Source of the DNA: Macrocystis pyrifera
Lineage: Eukaryota > Sar > Phaeophyceae > Laminariales > Laminariaceae
Length of the DNA stretch: 64,000 bases
Direction of reading: 5' to 3'
Assembly: GCA_031763025.1 (NCBI GenBank)
Contig: JASSKH010000023.1
Span: 5,917,501-5,981,500, forward strand
The notes beneath the pieces are model-generated. The model saw only the letters and a program-made list of their open reading frames with translations, had not been told where the DNA came from and searched no databases. Positions 33,001 to 42,159 of the stretch are shown here, one piece after another. Made by a program: the position numbers and the translations under genes. Positions within the stretch are counted from its first letter, which is position 1. Each line of letters opens with the position of its first letter.

Positions 33001-36000
33001 CGGGTGGGGGGTAGGAGGGGTGAGAGGGGGAGGGATAGAGGGAGGGGGGTCACCGCCAACGGTGGGACCCTGTGGCGATGTTCAGCATGGAGCTCAAGGA
33101 GGCGTTTCGTCTCTTCTCCTGGAGGCTTCTAGTCCGCCCCGAAGGTGTCTCTACCCGGGGGAGGACGACTGGGACGACGGGTCGCAGATGAAGGAGGAGG
33201 TGGTGGCCGTGGAGAGGCTGTCGCCCCACGCCGAGGCGTGGCTGTCTCATGGCCCCTGCCCCCCCCCGCCTCTGCCTCCGCCTCCGCCGGCGACGTCGAT
33301 AGAGTCAATGTCGACGGAGTCAACGGAAAAGTCAACGGTAACAACAGCGGTGAAGTCAACGGAAAAGTCGACGGTATCGACAGCGACATCAACAACAATA
33401 CCGACAACGATATTATCGTTGGCAATGGTAACGGTCAAGGTAGCGATAGCGATAACGATGACGGCGCGGGCGCGGGTACGGACGCAGATGCAGACGTGGT
33501 CGTTGCGTACTTTGTCGCCGGTCACAACGGCGATGACGACGACGATCACTCAGATGGACGGCGACAGCCTGTGCCGCCGCCGTTGCCGTCGCCGCTGATG
33601 CCGCCACCGCCGCCGCGGGAAGACACGCGCACTCGCGAGAATAAAACACGCTCCTCTTCCGAGGGGGCGATGGAGGCGCCGTCGGGGGTTTCCGCGAAGG
33701 AAGGCGGAGGGATGTCGACGGGGGCGGGGACGGGGGGCGGGAACAGCAGGCCTGTTAACGGCAGCCTCGAGCAAGCGGCGGGGAGGCCGGGGTGGGAGGC
33801 GAGGCGGAGGGGGCGGGGGGGGCGGGGTGGGGGCGGGGGCGGGATGTTTGAAGACAGGCGTCACGGACCGGCCCCCCATCCCGTCGTCTGCTTCCGGGTC
33901 CTCGCTGGGCTCTACCGTGGGCATGCGCGTCCTCGGTGGCAAATCCAGCAGGTCAGAAACGGGTTTCCTCGTTTTTGTCTTTGCATGTGCGCGTTCGTTA
34001 TTTGTTGTGTTCGTTTTTTGGGCTGGGGATTGGGATTTTTTTTAACTTTGGGAATAATGTTATGTTATAGTTGCTGGGTTTTTTTTGTGTGTTTAGTGCA
34101 AAAAAAACTAGAAAAATAAGGGTAAAAAACGGGAGGTGTTTTTTACACAAGTTGCACATATCACGCTCGTTTTTTTTTTTTGTATCGGGTTGTATTAAGA
34201 GGTAAGAGATGTCTAATGTGGCGACGAAAGGCGTGTGTTCACCTTACTTGCCGCCATTTCTACCCCTCGACATCCAGCGCTCCCCGTGCCCGTGCTGATT
34301 CTTCAATCCTAGAGAGATTACAAAGTCTATTGTGGTTCACAAAACCACGTCACAAGAGATACTACGTTGTAGGCAATGCGAAAGCCGTGCCATCGTACCG
34401 GATACGACAGGCACAACAAACACATTCTATGAAAGAGAGAAAAACGAAAGAGATGGAAACCCGCTGGAAGTGCACCTCTTCTTTGGTGTGGTAGACTTGT
34501 GATGCCTCGCAGAGGGAAGAGCAAAAGCGTATACTCCCACTGTTCTGCGGCACGCCACCTCCGAGCTTTCGTTCGTTCGCGTTGCTGGCTTGTTGTCGAA
34601 GTCCTGAATCGGGGGCGGGGGGGGGGGGGGGGGGGGGGGGGGGAGGGGGGGGGGGGGTGTACTCATTATCATGCATGGCTGTAGTCGTATGACCATAGAC
34701 GCTCGCATCCCTACGATGCCGGGACGGAGCACATCGGGTTTTCACCGACTAGGCAGACATCGCTTGTACCAAGCGCGAAGCGCCGTGAAGTGTTGGGCGA
34801 GTCGTATGAAGGGAGAGCTGCATCCTACTAACAATCGCTTTAGAGACGGATTTTCTTGCATATGAATGACAGCATCAGTGAATTGATTTAATTTCTGGTG
34901 TGGCCACTTCCAGAGACAGCAATCGGTTTACTATGTTACTTGGGGCGGGGGAGGGAGGGTGAAGCCCACGCTGATGGTATGTAGGAGAACGAAGAACGCG
35001 TGGATTACTCGTGGGTTATGGTATATTGATACGTTTTTTTTTTAAATCGTTTGACCGCTCTCTCAACCCCCACCCCCCCCCCCCCCCCCCCACCCCCCCC
35101 CACCCCCACCCTCCCGGCGCTCTCCCGGCGCTTTCCTAAATTTGACGCTCCTCCTCTCTGATCGAATGGAATCGGATGTAACCGAATCGAATTTCGAATC
35201 GGACCGAACCGAACCGAACCGAACCGGATGATATCGAAACGAATACAATGGAACCAACTAAAACCGGACCGAACCGAATTGAAGGAACGGCTCGAACACC
35301 GACCTGCGGGGTTTCCACACACCGCACGGAGGCTCGGCCAGCGACCTGGCGGCGCTGTCCCGCGCCGAACGGATCCCGGGGGGCGTTTTGGCTTCCACCC
35401 AGCACGCATGCCTATTGGACGCACTCAAGCCGGACTTTGAGTCTGACGCTACTGATGGGGATAGTGGTGGTGGTAGTCGTGGTGGTGGTGGTGATGGTGG
35501 TGGCTGGGGTGGTGATGGTGATAGCGGTAGTTGGGGTGGTGTTGGTGTTCGTGGTAGTTGGGGTGGTGGCGATGGTAGTGGTGGTGGGGCGGGCGCCGGT
35601 CGGAGGGAGGTGGACGCTCACGCTCGAGGTGGGGAGGACGGTCATCGCGACGAGAAGGGCGGGAGTGGGCGTGGGACGCTCGGAGAGGGAGGAGAAGGCG
35701 GCATCGTCGGCGACTGCAACAGCAGCAGCAGCAGCAGGAGGATCAGCGGTTGGAGCATGAGAGCTGCCCCGAGCCAGAACGCAACTGGCTCGAGGAAAAC
35801 GGCGGCTACGACGGCAGTGGCGGCGGCGGCGGTGGAGGCGGCAGGGCTGGCAGCGGCAGCAGCGACCGGCGCCGAGCCGAGGACGGAGTCGTCGGAGGCT
35901 GACACTCGGCGGCAACAGCAGCACCAGCAGCAGTCACGAGTGTCGTGCCCTCTTCCTGACGATGGCGCGGCGGGGACGGAATTGACAACACCACGAGCGA

Positions 36001-36409
36001 CCGCGTCCGAATCTGTTGACCGGCGGGAAGAAGGTAACGGCGAGGACAATAGCCTTAGAGCGGCGGCAGCGGCAGCAGGGGCAGGGGCGGCGGCGGCGGC
36101 GGCGGCGGCGGTGGTGACGGCGGAAGGGTCCACGGCGACGACAGGACCGAGCGCTTTGAATGGGTTTCCACGAGACTATTGGGGGGGGAAGGGGGAGAGC
36201 GCGGGCGGGAAACAGGCGTCGGTAGCAGCAGTGTTACCGCCGAGGAACGGGTCCTGTCCCCTCTCCCTCTCCCGTGATGTCACTCTCGGGACACCTGATC
36301 AGCCCCGACATTCGGCGGGGAGAAGGGGGGGGCGAGGTGAAAAAGTGGGCGCTGGAGGCGTTCATGAAGGAGGCGGTAACCTGGGACGACTTCTCGCGGT
36401 ACCCACAGG
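27003..36409 (+). CDS. Lipin / phosphatidate phosphatase, N-LIP and long linker; catalytic domain not found
   Basis: Lipins dephosphorylate phosphatidate to diacylglycerol. Exon 1 (~27003-27119) encodes NPFWDPQSGALDIMVVEHED and CTPFHVRFAK. Exon 2 (28107-28181) gives SSRERVIQLRVNGRIVPLC then MK. Exon 3 (29289-29456) gives LGAAGEAFFVERVHD. Phases are 0, 0, and together they align with the N-LIP domain of animal lipins and plant PAHs (SGxxDxIVV, PFHVRFxK, REKVVxIxxNG, LxxxGEAFF). Exon 4 starts at 29584 (RQIRNYQLLSD). Further GT-AG introns are 29457-29583, 30495-30978 (exon before it ends WSWTWGALP) and 33952-35341. The linker of well over 1,000 residues is Ala, Gly, Glu and Ser rich with several frame slips. 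The last exon ends MSLSGHL...VTWDDFSRYP, like the mid-lipin segment before C-LIP. No acceptor is seen before exon 1, the start codon is unknown, and no DxDxT motif follows. Confidence 0.8.
27230..27575 (+). repeat. CCAACACC hexanucleotide-like satellite in lipin intron 1
   Basis: Degenerate ACCAACACCCAACACC units fill about 340 bp of the 987-bp intron. Confidence 0.8.
28395..28922 (-). mobile_element. Family E repeat, full length, in lipin intron 2, antisense
   Basis: Starts (minus) TATAGGTTGGGTTGGCGTC and ends GTACACCCCCCCCC (28395-28406 as G). An internal A18 run lies at 28823-28840. It makes up about half of the 1,107-bp intron. Confidence 0.8.
29829..29905. repeat. GAG and poly-G run inside the lipin coding region
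   Basis: GAGGAG repeats run into G-rich tracts at 29849-29878. The frame open upstream (Glu run ending EEEEG) stops here, and coding character resumes in another frame (GGRASQDVDDMSETID). Confidence 0.75.
34240..34460 (+). repeat. Family D repeat in a lipin intron
   Basis: CATTTCTACCCCTCGACATC, GATTCTTCAATCCTAGAG, ATACGACAGGCACAAC and A-rich end. Confidence 0.7.
34618..34945 (-). mobile_element. Family E repeat, 5'-truncated, antisense in lipin intron
   Basis: About 40-base G-rich tail, then GTGTACTCATTATCATGC and the conserved body up to the GTGGCCACTTCCAGAG block. Confidence 0.8.
35160..35280 (+). repeat. CGAAC/ACCGA short tandem repeat
   Basis: CCGAACCGAACCGAACCGAA and variants (ATCGAATGGAATCGGATG), lying just before the lipin 3' splice site. 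Confidence 0.8.
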
Positions 36410-37240
36410 CGCGCACTTCTCTTATTTTTGCGTTTTTTTTTTTTTTCGTTAGCCGCATATTAGTTTCGTAAGAGTTTTTTCTTTTTTCTTTTTTAGCAGA
36501 AATACGTGTATTTATCCCGTTCAGAAATATTTAACCTGTATCCCATGTTTTTCGGGGAAAATTACTTGGCATTAGTGTGGGATACCGTTTTCAGCAGTAA
36601 AAGAGTCAGTAGGTACGTGGCTTTTTTTTGTTGGTTTCACTATTCGTAAAAAAAAAAAAAAAAAAAAAAAAAGAAGAGAGAGTTCTTTGCGGTCTATTAA
36701 TGAGCGTGCGTTTTCATTCGAACGGTTTTTTTACGCAGTTCCGGTTATTTTTTCTCTCGTTTTCCCCCCCCGTTCCCCGTTCCCCGTTCCCCGGTCGTTT
36801 CTGCGCGCGTGATTGGTTTAAGCCTGTGGTGTGCCGAGGCGATTGGCCAATGTTTTGGCGATGGGTGAATGTAGCAACGACGAAGCAGCAAACAGGAACA
36901 ACCTCAACAACCTCAACAACAACAACAACAACAACACCGACACCGACACCGACTGTTTTTTGTTCGTCTGCGCGTGCGTCGTCGCTCAAAGCAACGGCGA
37001 CCGTAGAGCATGGACGCAGTCAGTCAGGCGGAGCGAACGTTCTCTCCATTTTCGTCGGGTGGTTGTTAGCTTGCGTTACGTGGGTGTTGTGGAGAGGGCG
37101 AGAGGGGGCACGGGTGGGGGGCCGAGATGCCGCGGGCGAGGATTTCGAGGGCGTCACCCCCTTCCCCCCCCAACATGGCCCGCACACTACCGCATCGACT
37201 TTTTCTCCAGAACCCCCCCCCCCCCCCCCCCCCCTACAAG
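36410..37240. other. Region 3' of the last lipin exon, no exon recognised
   Basis: It holds an A-run at 36648-36672, CCGTTCCCCGTTCCCC repeats and an AACAAC/ACCGAC cluster. A possible acceptor TTTTTCTCCAG lies at 37199-37209, directly before a C tract, but no conserved lipin residues follow. Confidence 0.4.
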
Positions 37241-37541
37241 GCAGTTACACATTACACTCGTTGCTGTCTCTGGAAGTTGCTGTCTCTGGAAAGTGGCCAC
37301 ATCAGAAATTAAATCAATTCATTGATGCTGTCATCTATATGCAAGAAAATCTGCCTCTAGAGCGCTCCTTAGTATCGTGCAGCTCTCACCCTTCATGCGG
37401 CTCGCCCAACACCTCACGGCGCTTCGCGCTTGGTGCAAGCGATGTCTGCCTGGTCGGTGAAAACCCGACGTGCTGCGTCCCGGCATTGTACGGATGCGAG
37501 GGTCTATGGTCATACGACTACGGCCGTGCATGATAGTGAGT

Positions 37542-37575
<34 letters not shown>
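37241..37575 (+). mobile_element. Family E repeat, 5'-truncated
   Basis: From AGGCAGTTACACATTACA to GAGTACC followed by about 30 C. GTTGCTGTCTCTGGAA is duplicated near its start. Confidence 0.8.
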
Positions 37576-37576
<1 letters not shown>

Positions 37577-38085
37577 CCCCTCACAGCTGGTCGTCTAGTT
37601 AGATCATTTGTGCCAAGTAAATAACCTTTACTCTGCACAAGGGAATTGATCGTACCACGTAGTGTTCAAGGTAAGGCACCCAAGAGGCAGTTACATAGTA
37701 CTCCCATTGCTGTCTCTGGAAGTGGCCACACCGGAAATTAAACTTACTCATTGAAGCTGTCATCCATATGCAAGTCCGCCTCACAAGCGGTTCTTAGTAG
37801 GATGCAGCTCACCCTTCATGCGACTCGCCGGACACTTCACGGCCCTTCGCGCTTGGTGCAAGCAATGTCTGGCTGGTCGGTGAAAACCCGACATGCTCCG
37901 TCCCGGCATTGTAGGGATGCGCGGGCCTATGGTCATACGACTACGGCCATGCATGAGATCGAGTACATCTCTCCTATCGAGTACANNNNNNNNNNNNNNN
38001 NNNNNNNNNNNNNNNNNNNNNNNNNNNNNNNNNNNNNNNNNNNNNNNNNNNNNNNNNNNNNNNNNNNNNNNNNNNNNNNNNNNNN

Positions 38086-38123
<38 letters not shown>
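37576..38123 (+). mobile_element. Family E repeat, interrupted by the assembly gap in its poly(C) tail
   Basis: Body as in 53346-53905, reaching CCTATCGAGTACA at 37985. After the N block the sequence resumes with 38 C, the expected tail. Confidence 0.8.
37986..38085. other. Assembly gap (100 N)
   Basis: Exactly 100 N, the usual placeholder for unknown length. Both edges belong to one E repeat, so it probably hides mainly poly(C). Confidence 0.95.
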
Positions 38124-38124
<1 letters not shown>

Positions 38125-39318
38125 CCCCCACTCGCGCCGCTCAAACGAACCGGGGCGCTACAAGCACACAAGCACTTCTACAACAAAAAGCGTTGCCAGC
38201 CAGCCAGCTTCGGCTCGCTCGAAATTATGGAACGGCCTTAATTAAGTAAGTAAGCGTCGCTCGAAAATACGGAACGGCCTTGTTTGTGTCTTGAAACTTA
38301 AGCGATCCCCCCCCCCCCCCCCTCCCCCGCGCACGGAGGCGTACTGGTGGCGGGGGGTGGGGGGAAATATCGCATATGTGCGACGGTTAAGAGGTCCACA
38401 GACGAGGCCTTATCAAAATATGCCACAAGCAAGACACTAGAGAAATAAATCCGTTGGTTTCGAACGGTCAACTCTCTCCCCCCCCCCCCTCTCCTCCGTG
38501 AAACGCTTGAATTTCCTTACAAGGGGGGGGGGGGGTGACAGCCCCCCTTCCCCCCCCCTCTTCCGCTTGCTTGGCACAAAAAGACACGCCCGGATTGAAC
38601 TGGTTACGTACGACCGCAAAATTTGTCGCACCAAACACCAAACAAAAGTTGCCCCTTCCCGTCCCCCCCTCTTCCCGTCCCCGCCCCCAGTCCTGCTCCC
38701 GCAAAGATTCCAAATAAAATGCAGTTCCTCGTTTGGAAGTGCAGTGAGTGAGGACGGAATCAGCTGCAGGGGAAGGAAAAAAAGGGCAGGGAGGACGGGC
38801 AGAAGAGAGGGAGGGCAGCGAAAGGACAGAAGGGACCCCTCCCCCCACCCCCTTCGCCCCCGAGCTAAAAATGACACGAAAAAAAGTCGCGCAAAGGACG
38901 AACAAACATAAAGAAAACATGTACATACACACACAGAGATTCACACACACGCACGCACACGCACGTAAATATCGTAGTACGTGATAGACGTACACATACA
39001 TAAAAAAAACACGCTAACCTCGATTTTGGACGCCAGGGGCGGAGAAATAAAAATAAAAAACTGCACACCTACATCCCCGCTTGCCGCTTGCTTGCTTGCT
39101 GCTGTTTGCTGCTGCTGTTGCAGCTGCTGCCTGCGCACGCCACACACACACGTTGTTGACCATCCCTCGCCCGTCCACCCAGAACAAAAAAGGCCGTGTG
39201 AGAGCAAATAAATAAACTTCAGAGAAAATTCTTCCACCACCCCCACTTACACAAGTGCACGGAAAAAAAAAAAAGAAGTAAAAATAAAAAAATGTCGCAG
39301 TGAGAGGAGAAACAAAAC
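38124..39318. other. Non-coding, includes 3' flank of the RING gene
   Basis: C tracts and ACACAC-type repeats (38925-38965). At 39212-39235 a near copy of the RING gene stop region (TCAGAGAAAATTCTTCCACC) is duplicated. Confidence 0.5.
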
Positions 39319-41552
39319 TCAGAGAAAATTCTTCACCACGTGAGCGATGGACTGGCGGCAGTAGGGGCAAGGCAGACCGCGCTCGAACAGCTCCGACGCG
39401 CAGTCGTAGCAACAGGCCTGGTGCGAGGTTTTCCCGTGGATCAGCGCGGCGTCCCTGGGACGGACCATGCACACGCAGCAGAGGTGGAAGTCCTCGTGCG
39501 CGGGGCCCTTGTGGATGGCCTTGAGTCGGCTCTCCATGTCTTCCGCCGGCATCGCGAAAAAAGGGTGCCCCGCCGGCCGCCGCCCCCGCCCCTCCCCCTC
39601 CCCCTCCAGTTGCCCCCCCCTCCTCCTCCCCGTTGCTGTCCAGGCTGTCTCTTCTCGCTCCGAAGCTCCTGCGCTTGCGCGGCGGCGGCTGGCTTCCGCT
39701 CCTCCCCAACCCACTGCCCCCAACCCCCCCCCCCCGCCCCTCCCGCCTCTCCTCCCGCCACCCCTCCTCCCCCTCCTCCTCCTACTCCTACGCTTCCGCT
39801 CCCCCACCCGCTGCTTCCCCCGGCGCTTACCCGACCAGCCCTCATCGGTGGGGGGGGCAGACCATGCTGTCCCGATTCCCGGCGAGTCGCTGCTGCGGCG
39901 GCAGCAGCCGCGGCGGCAGCCGCGGCGGCTACCGCCGCCGCACCGCCGCCGATGGCAGTGGTCGCCGCGGCGGCTTCGGCGGCTGCCGCCGCCGAGGCAG
40001 CGGCTACGCTGCGCTGGCGGTAGAACTCGCTGCGGGTCTCGGACAGCGATGCCTCGAAGGCCTCTCGCGCGAGCTCGGGGCCCAGGAGGGACACGGCCTC
40101 GCGCTTGAGCTCCTGCTTCATGTCGACCCCCGGGCGGTTGGCGACGTACTTGAGCGTCTCGACCATGGACCGCAGCTCCTCCCGCTGGCGGGCGTCCGCC
40201 CGCAGGTTTAGGTGGCGCATCAAGCTCCGCACGAACTTACGGGAGAGGCCCGAGCGCATGCCCCCCGTGTTGTTGCCCCCCCCTCCCCCGCTGCTGCTGC
40301 TGGTGCTGCTGGTGCCGCTGGTGCCGCTGCTAATGCTGCTGCGAATGTTGCTGGTGCTTCTGCTGATGCTGCTGGTGCTGCGGGTGCCGCCGGTGCCGCC
40401 TCTGGTGCTACCTGCTCCGCCAAGAGAGACCCCGCGCCTTCTCGAGCCAACACCGTTGTTGTTGCTATGGTTGCTGCTGCCATTGCTGCGGCCGGTGATG
40501 TGGCCGCTGCCACCGCCGAGGCCGCGCCTGCTGCCGCCAACGAACCCTTCGCTGACGCTACCTCGACGGAAGGTAGGCATTTCGCGCAGACCGTCGTCGT
40601 TCACAATACGGACACCGATGATATCGTCGTCGTCGTCGTCCTCCTCGTCCTCCTCCCCCTCGTTGCCGTTGTCGGTGCTGCTGCTGCCGCTGCGGCTTCT
40701 CCGGGCCCTTCCGTACCCGGGCAGGTGGCGCAGCAGGCTGGAGGAGGCCGCCGAGGTGGTGGAGGACGAAGAGGAGATGGAGGAGGAGGAGGAGGAGGGG
40801 GCTAGTAGTGGTGGTTGTTGCCGAGTTGGCGCGACCGGTTCGTCCTCATCCGTGGCCATAGCTACGACGCCTCCGTCGTCGAACAGGGGCATGTCGATGT
40901 CCGTAGACACTGAAGAGGGAAGGACAAGAGGGGGAGAAGAAGAAGACAAAGCGCTGGCGTCGCCGTCGCCGCTGCCACCGCCGGCAGGAGGCAGTAGTCG
41001 CGGATTGCCCCCCTCTTCTTCCTCCTGCCGCCCCCCCCCCCTGCTGCTCCTCCTCCTCGCCTAACACGACCATCACCGCGGCACTGACGACTCTAGCGAC
41101 GGGGGCGGCGGCGTTAGTACCCATCGCCGAGGGTGGGGAAAAAGTGGCCGCGGCAACAACCCCCCCCGCTGCCGCCGCCGCCGCCCTCGCCTCTGATGAC
41201 CCCGATGAAACATCCATGCCCCCCCCCCCCCCCCCCCCCACTCCTCCACCCCCTGCTGCCCCCGCCCGCCCTGCATCTACTCGGGAACCCCCCCCCCCCC
41301 CCCCTCCTCCTCCTCCTCCTCGTCCCCCTCCACCTCGTTGTGGCTATCTCCATTGCCTCTGGCCGCCGCCGCTGTCGCCTCGTGTCTGGGTGCCCTCAGC
41401 CGTCGTCGGCCTCTAGGCTGTTGGGGAGAGACGGACCGAGGCGGCCTCGACCCCGCTGTCGGCCCCACAGCCGCCGCCGCTATGGAAGGGTCGTTGCTGT
41501 TGTTGCTGTTGTACACCTCCATGCCACGGTGGAATGAAACCTGAGCCGCCAT
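39319..41552 (-). CDS. Low-complexity protein with C-terminal MDM2-type RING finger (E3 ubiquitin ligase candidate)
   Basis: The C-terminal ~60 residues (39319-39500) are an MDM2-like C2H2C4 RING. CCVC is followed by RPRDAALIHGKTSHQACCYD, then C, ELFERG and CPYCRQSI. The chain ends 9 residues later in HVVKNFL, matching MDM2, whose RING also closes the protein with a hydrophobic tail needed for E2 activation. Upstream is a charged/helical block (LSRKFVRSLMRHLNL ... ELAREAFEASLSETRSEFY) and long Ser, Gly and Ala runs. The likely start is the ATG at 41552 (MAAQVSFHRGMEVYNS). The frame changes at C17 (41288-41304), C11 (41031-41041), C12 (39724-39735) and near 39560. These could be homopolymer errors, or an intron (donor GTAAGC at 39830) could explain the last two. 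No p53-binding SWIB-type domain is visible. Confidence 0.7.
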
Positions 41553-41625
41553 GTTATACTGCTTCTTTGCTGCTGCTTCTTCTTCTGCTTCTGCTGCTGC
41601 TGCTGCTGTGCTGCTGCTGCTGAGA
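41553..41625 (-). repeat. CAG/GAA repeat upstream of the RING gene start
   Basis: CAGCAGCAG and GAAGAAGAAG units on the minus strand, immediately 5' of the ATG, so presumably in the 5' UTR. Confidence 0.7.
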
Positions 41626-41714
41626 TAGATCTATCTAACTATTATAAAGAGTAGACTATTGCTATTTAGGTGTTTTCACTGCTCGTGAGTAAATGGACAC
41701 AGTTGTGGTGCAGG

Positions 41715-42150
41715 CGAAGGTGGGGGGGGGCGGGGGGCGGCGGGGGGGGGGGGGGAGAAGGGGAGCAGACGCCGCCGAGGGAGAGAGGAACGAGAAAGGA
41801 GGGGGAAGGGCGGAGGTGGTCGGTGGTCGATATATATACATATATATATATAACTCACAGATCGGCAACCAGAAGACAGAGAATAAGACATGCCCAATAA
41901 GGTATGCATGCATGCCTGCTGTGACCCTTGCAAGCGCCGAAAGCGAGAGGTATGATCGTTTCTCACTGACAACAACATTCCGTGGACAATAAAAGTAATA
42001 ACCACCAAATAATTAACCATGCGCGGTGGAGCGGGGGGGGGGGGGGGGGGGGGGGGCATGCTAACTAACGACCCTCGATTTCTTGCTTCGTGCAGAAAGA
42101 TGACTTGGAGAACAATGACCGTGTACGGGGGGGGGGGGGGGGGGGGGGGT
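41715..42150. repeat. Three poly-G tracts
   Basis: G-rich runs at 41719-41755, 42030-42057 and 42126-42151, separated by unique AT-rich sequence and a TA microsatellite (41830-41852). No gene seen. Confidence 0.8.
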
Positions 42151-42159
42151 GGGAGGTAG

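Larger units (their letters stand above)
33952..35341 (+). other. Lipin intron carrying D and E repeats and an ACCGA satellite
   Basis: Donor GTCAGA after GGCAAATCCAGCAG, acceptor CTCGGCCAG before CGACCTGGCGG. The splice keeps frame (GGKSS-S-DLAALSRAER). It contains a D repeat (34240-34460), an antisense E repeat (34618-34945), C tracts (35069-35090) and CGAACCGAACCG repeats (35160-35280). Confidence 0.6.

Noticed and set aside
39340-41064. Long plus-strand frames (up to 319 codons) opposite the RING gene
   Set aside because: They are Pro/Ser/Arg-rich shadows of the GC-rich minus-strand gene, where the recognisable RING lies.
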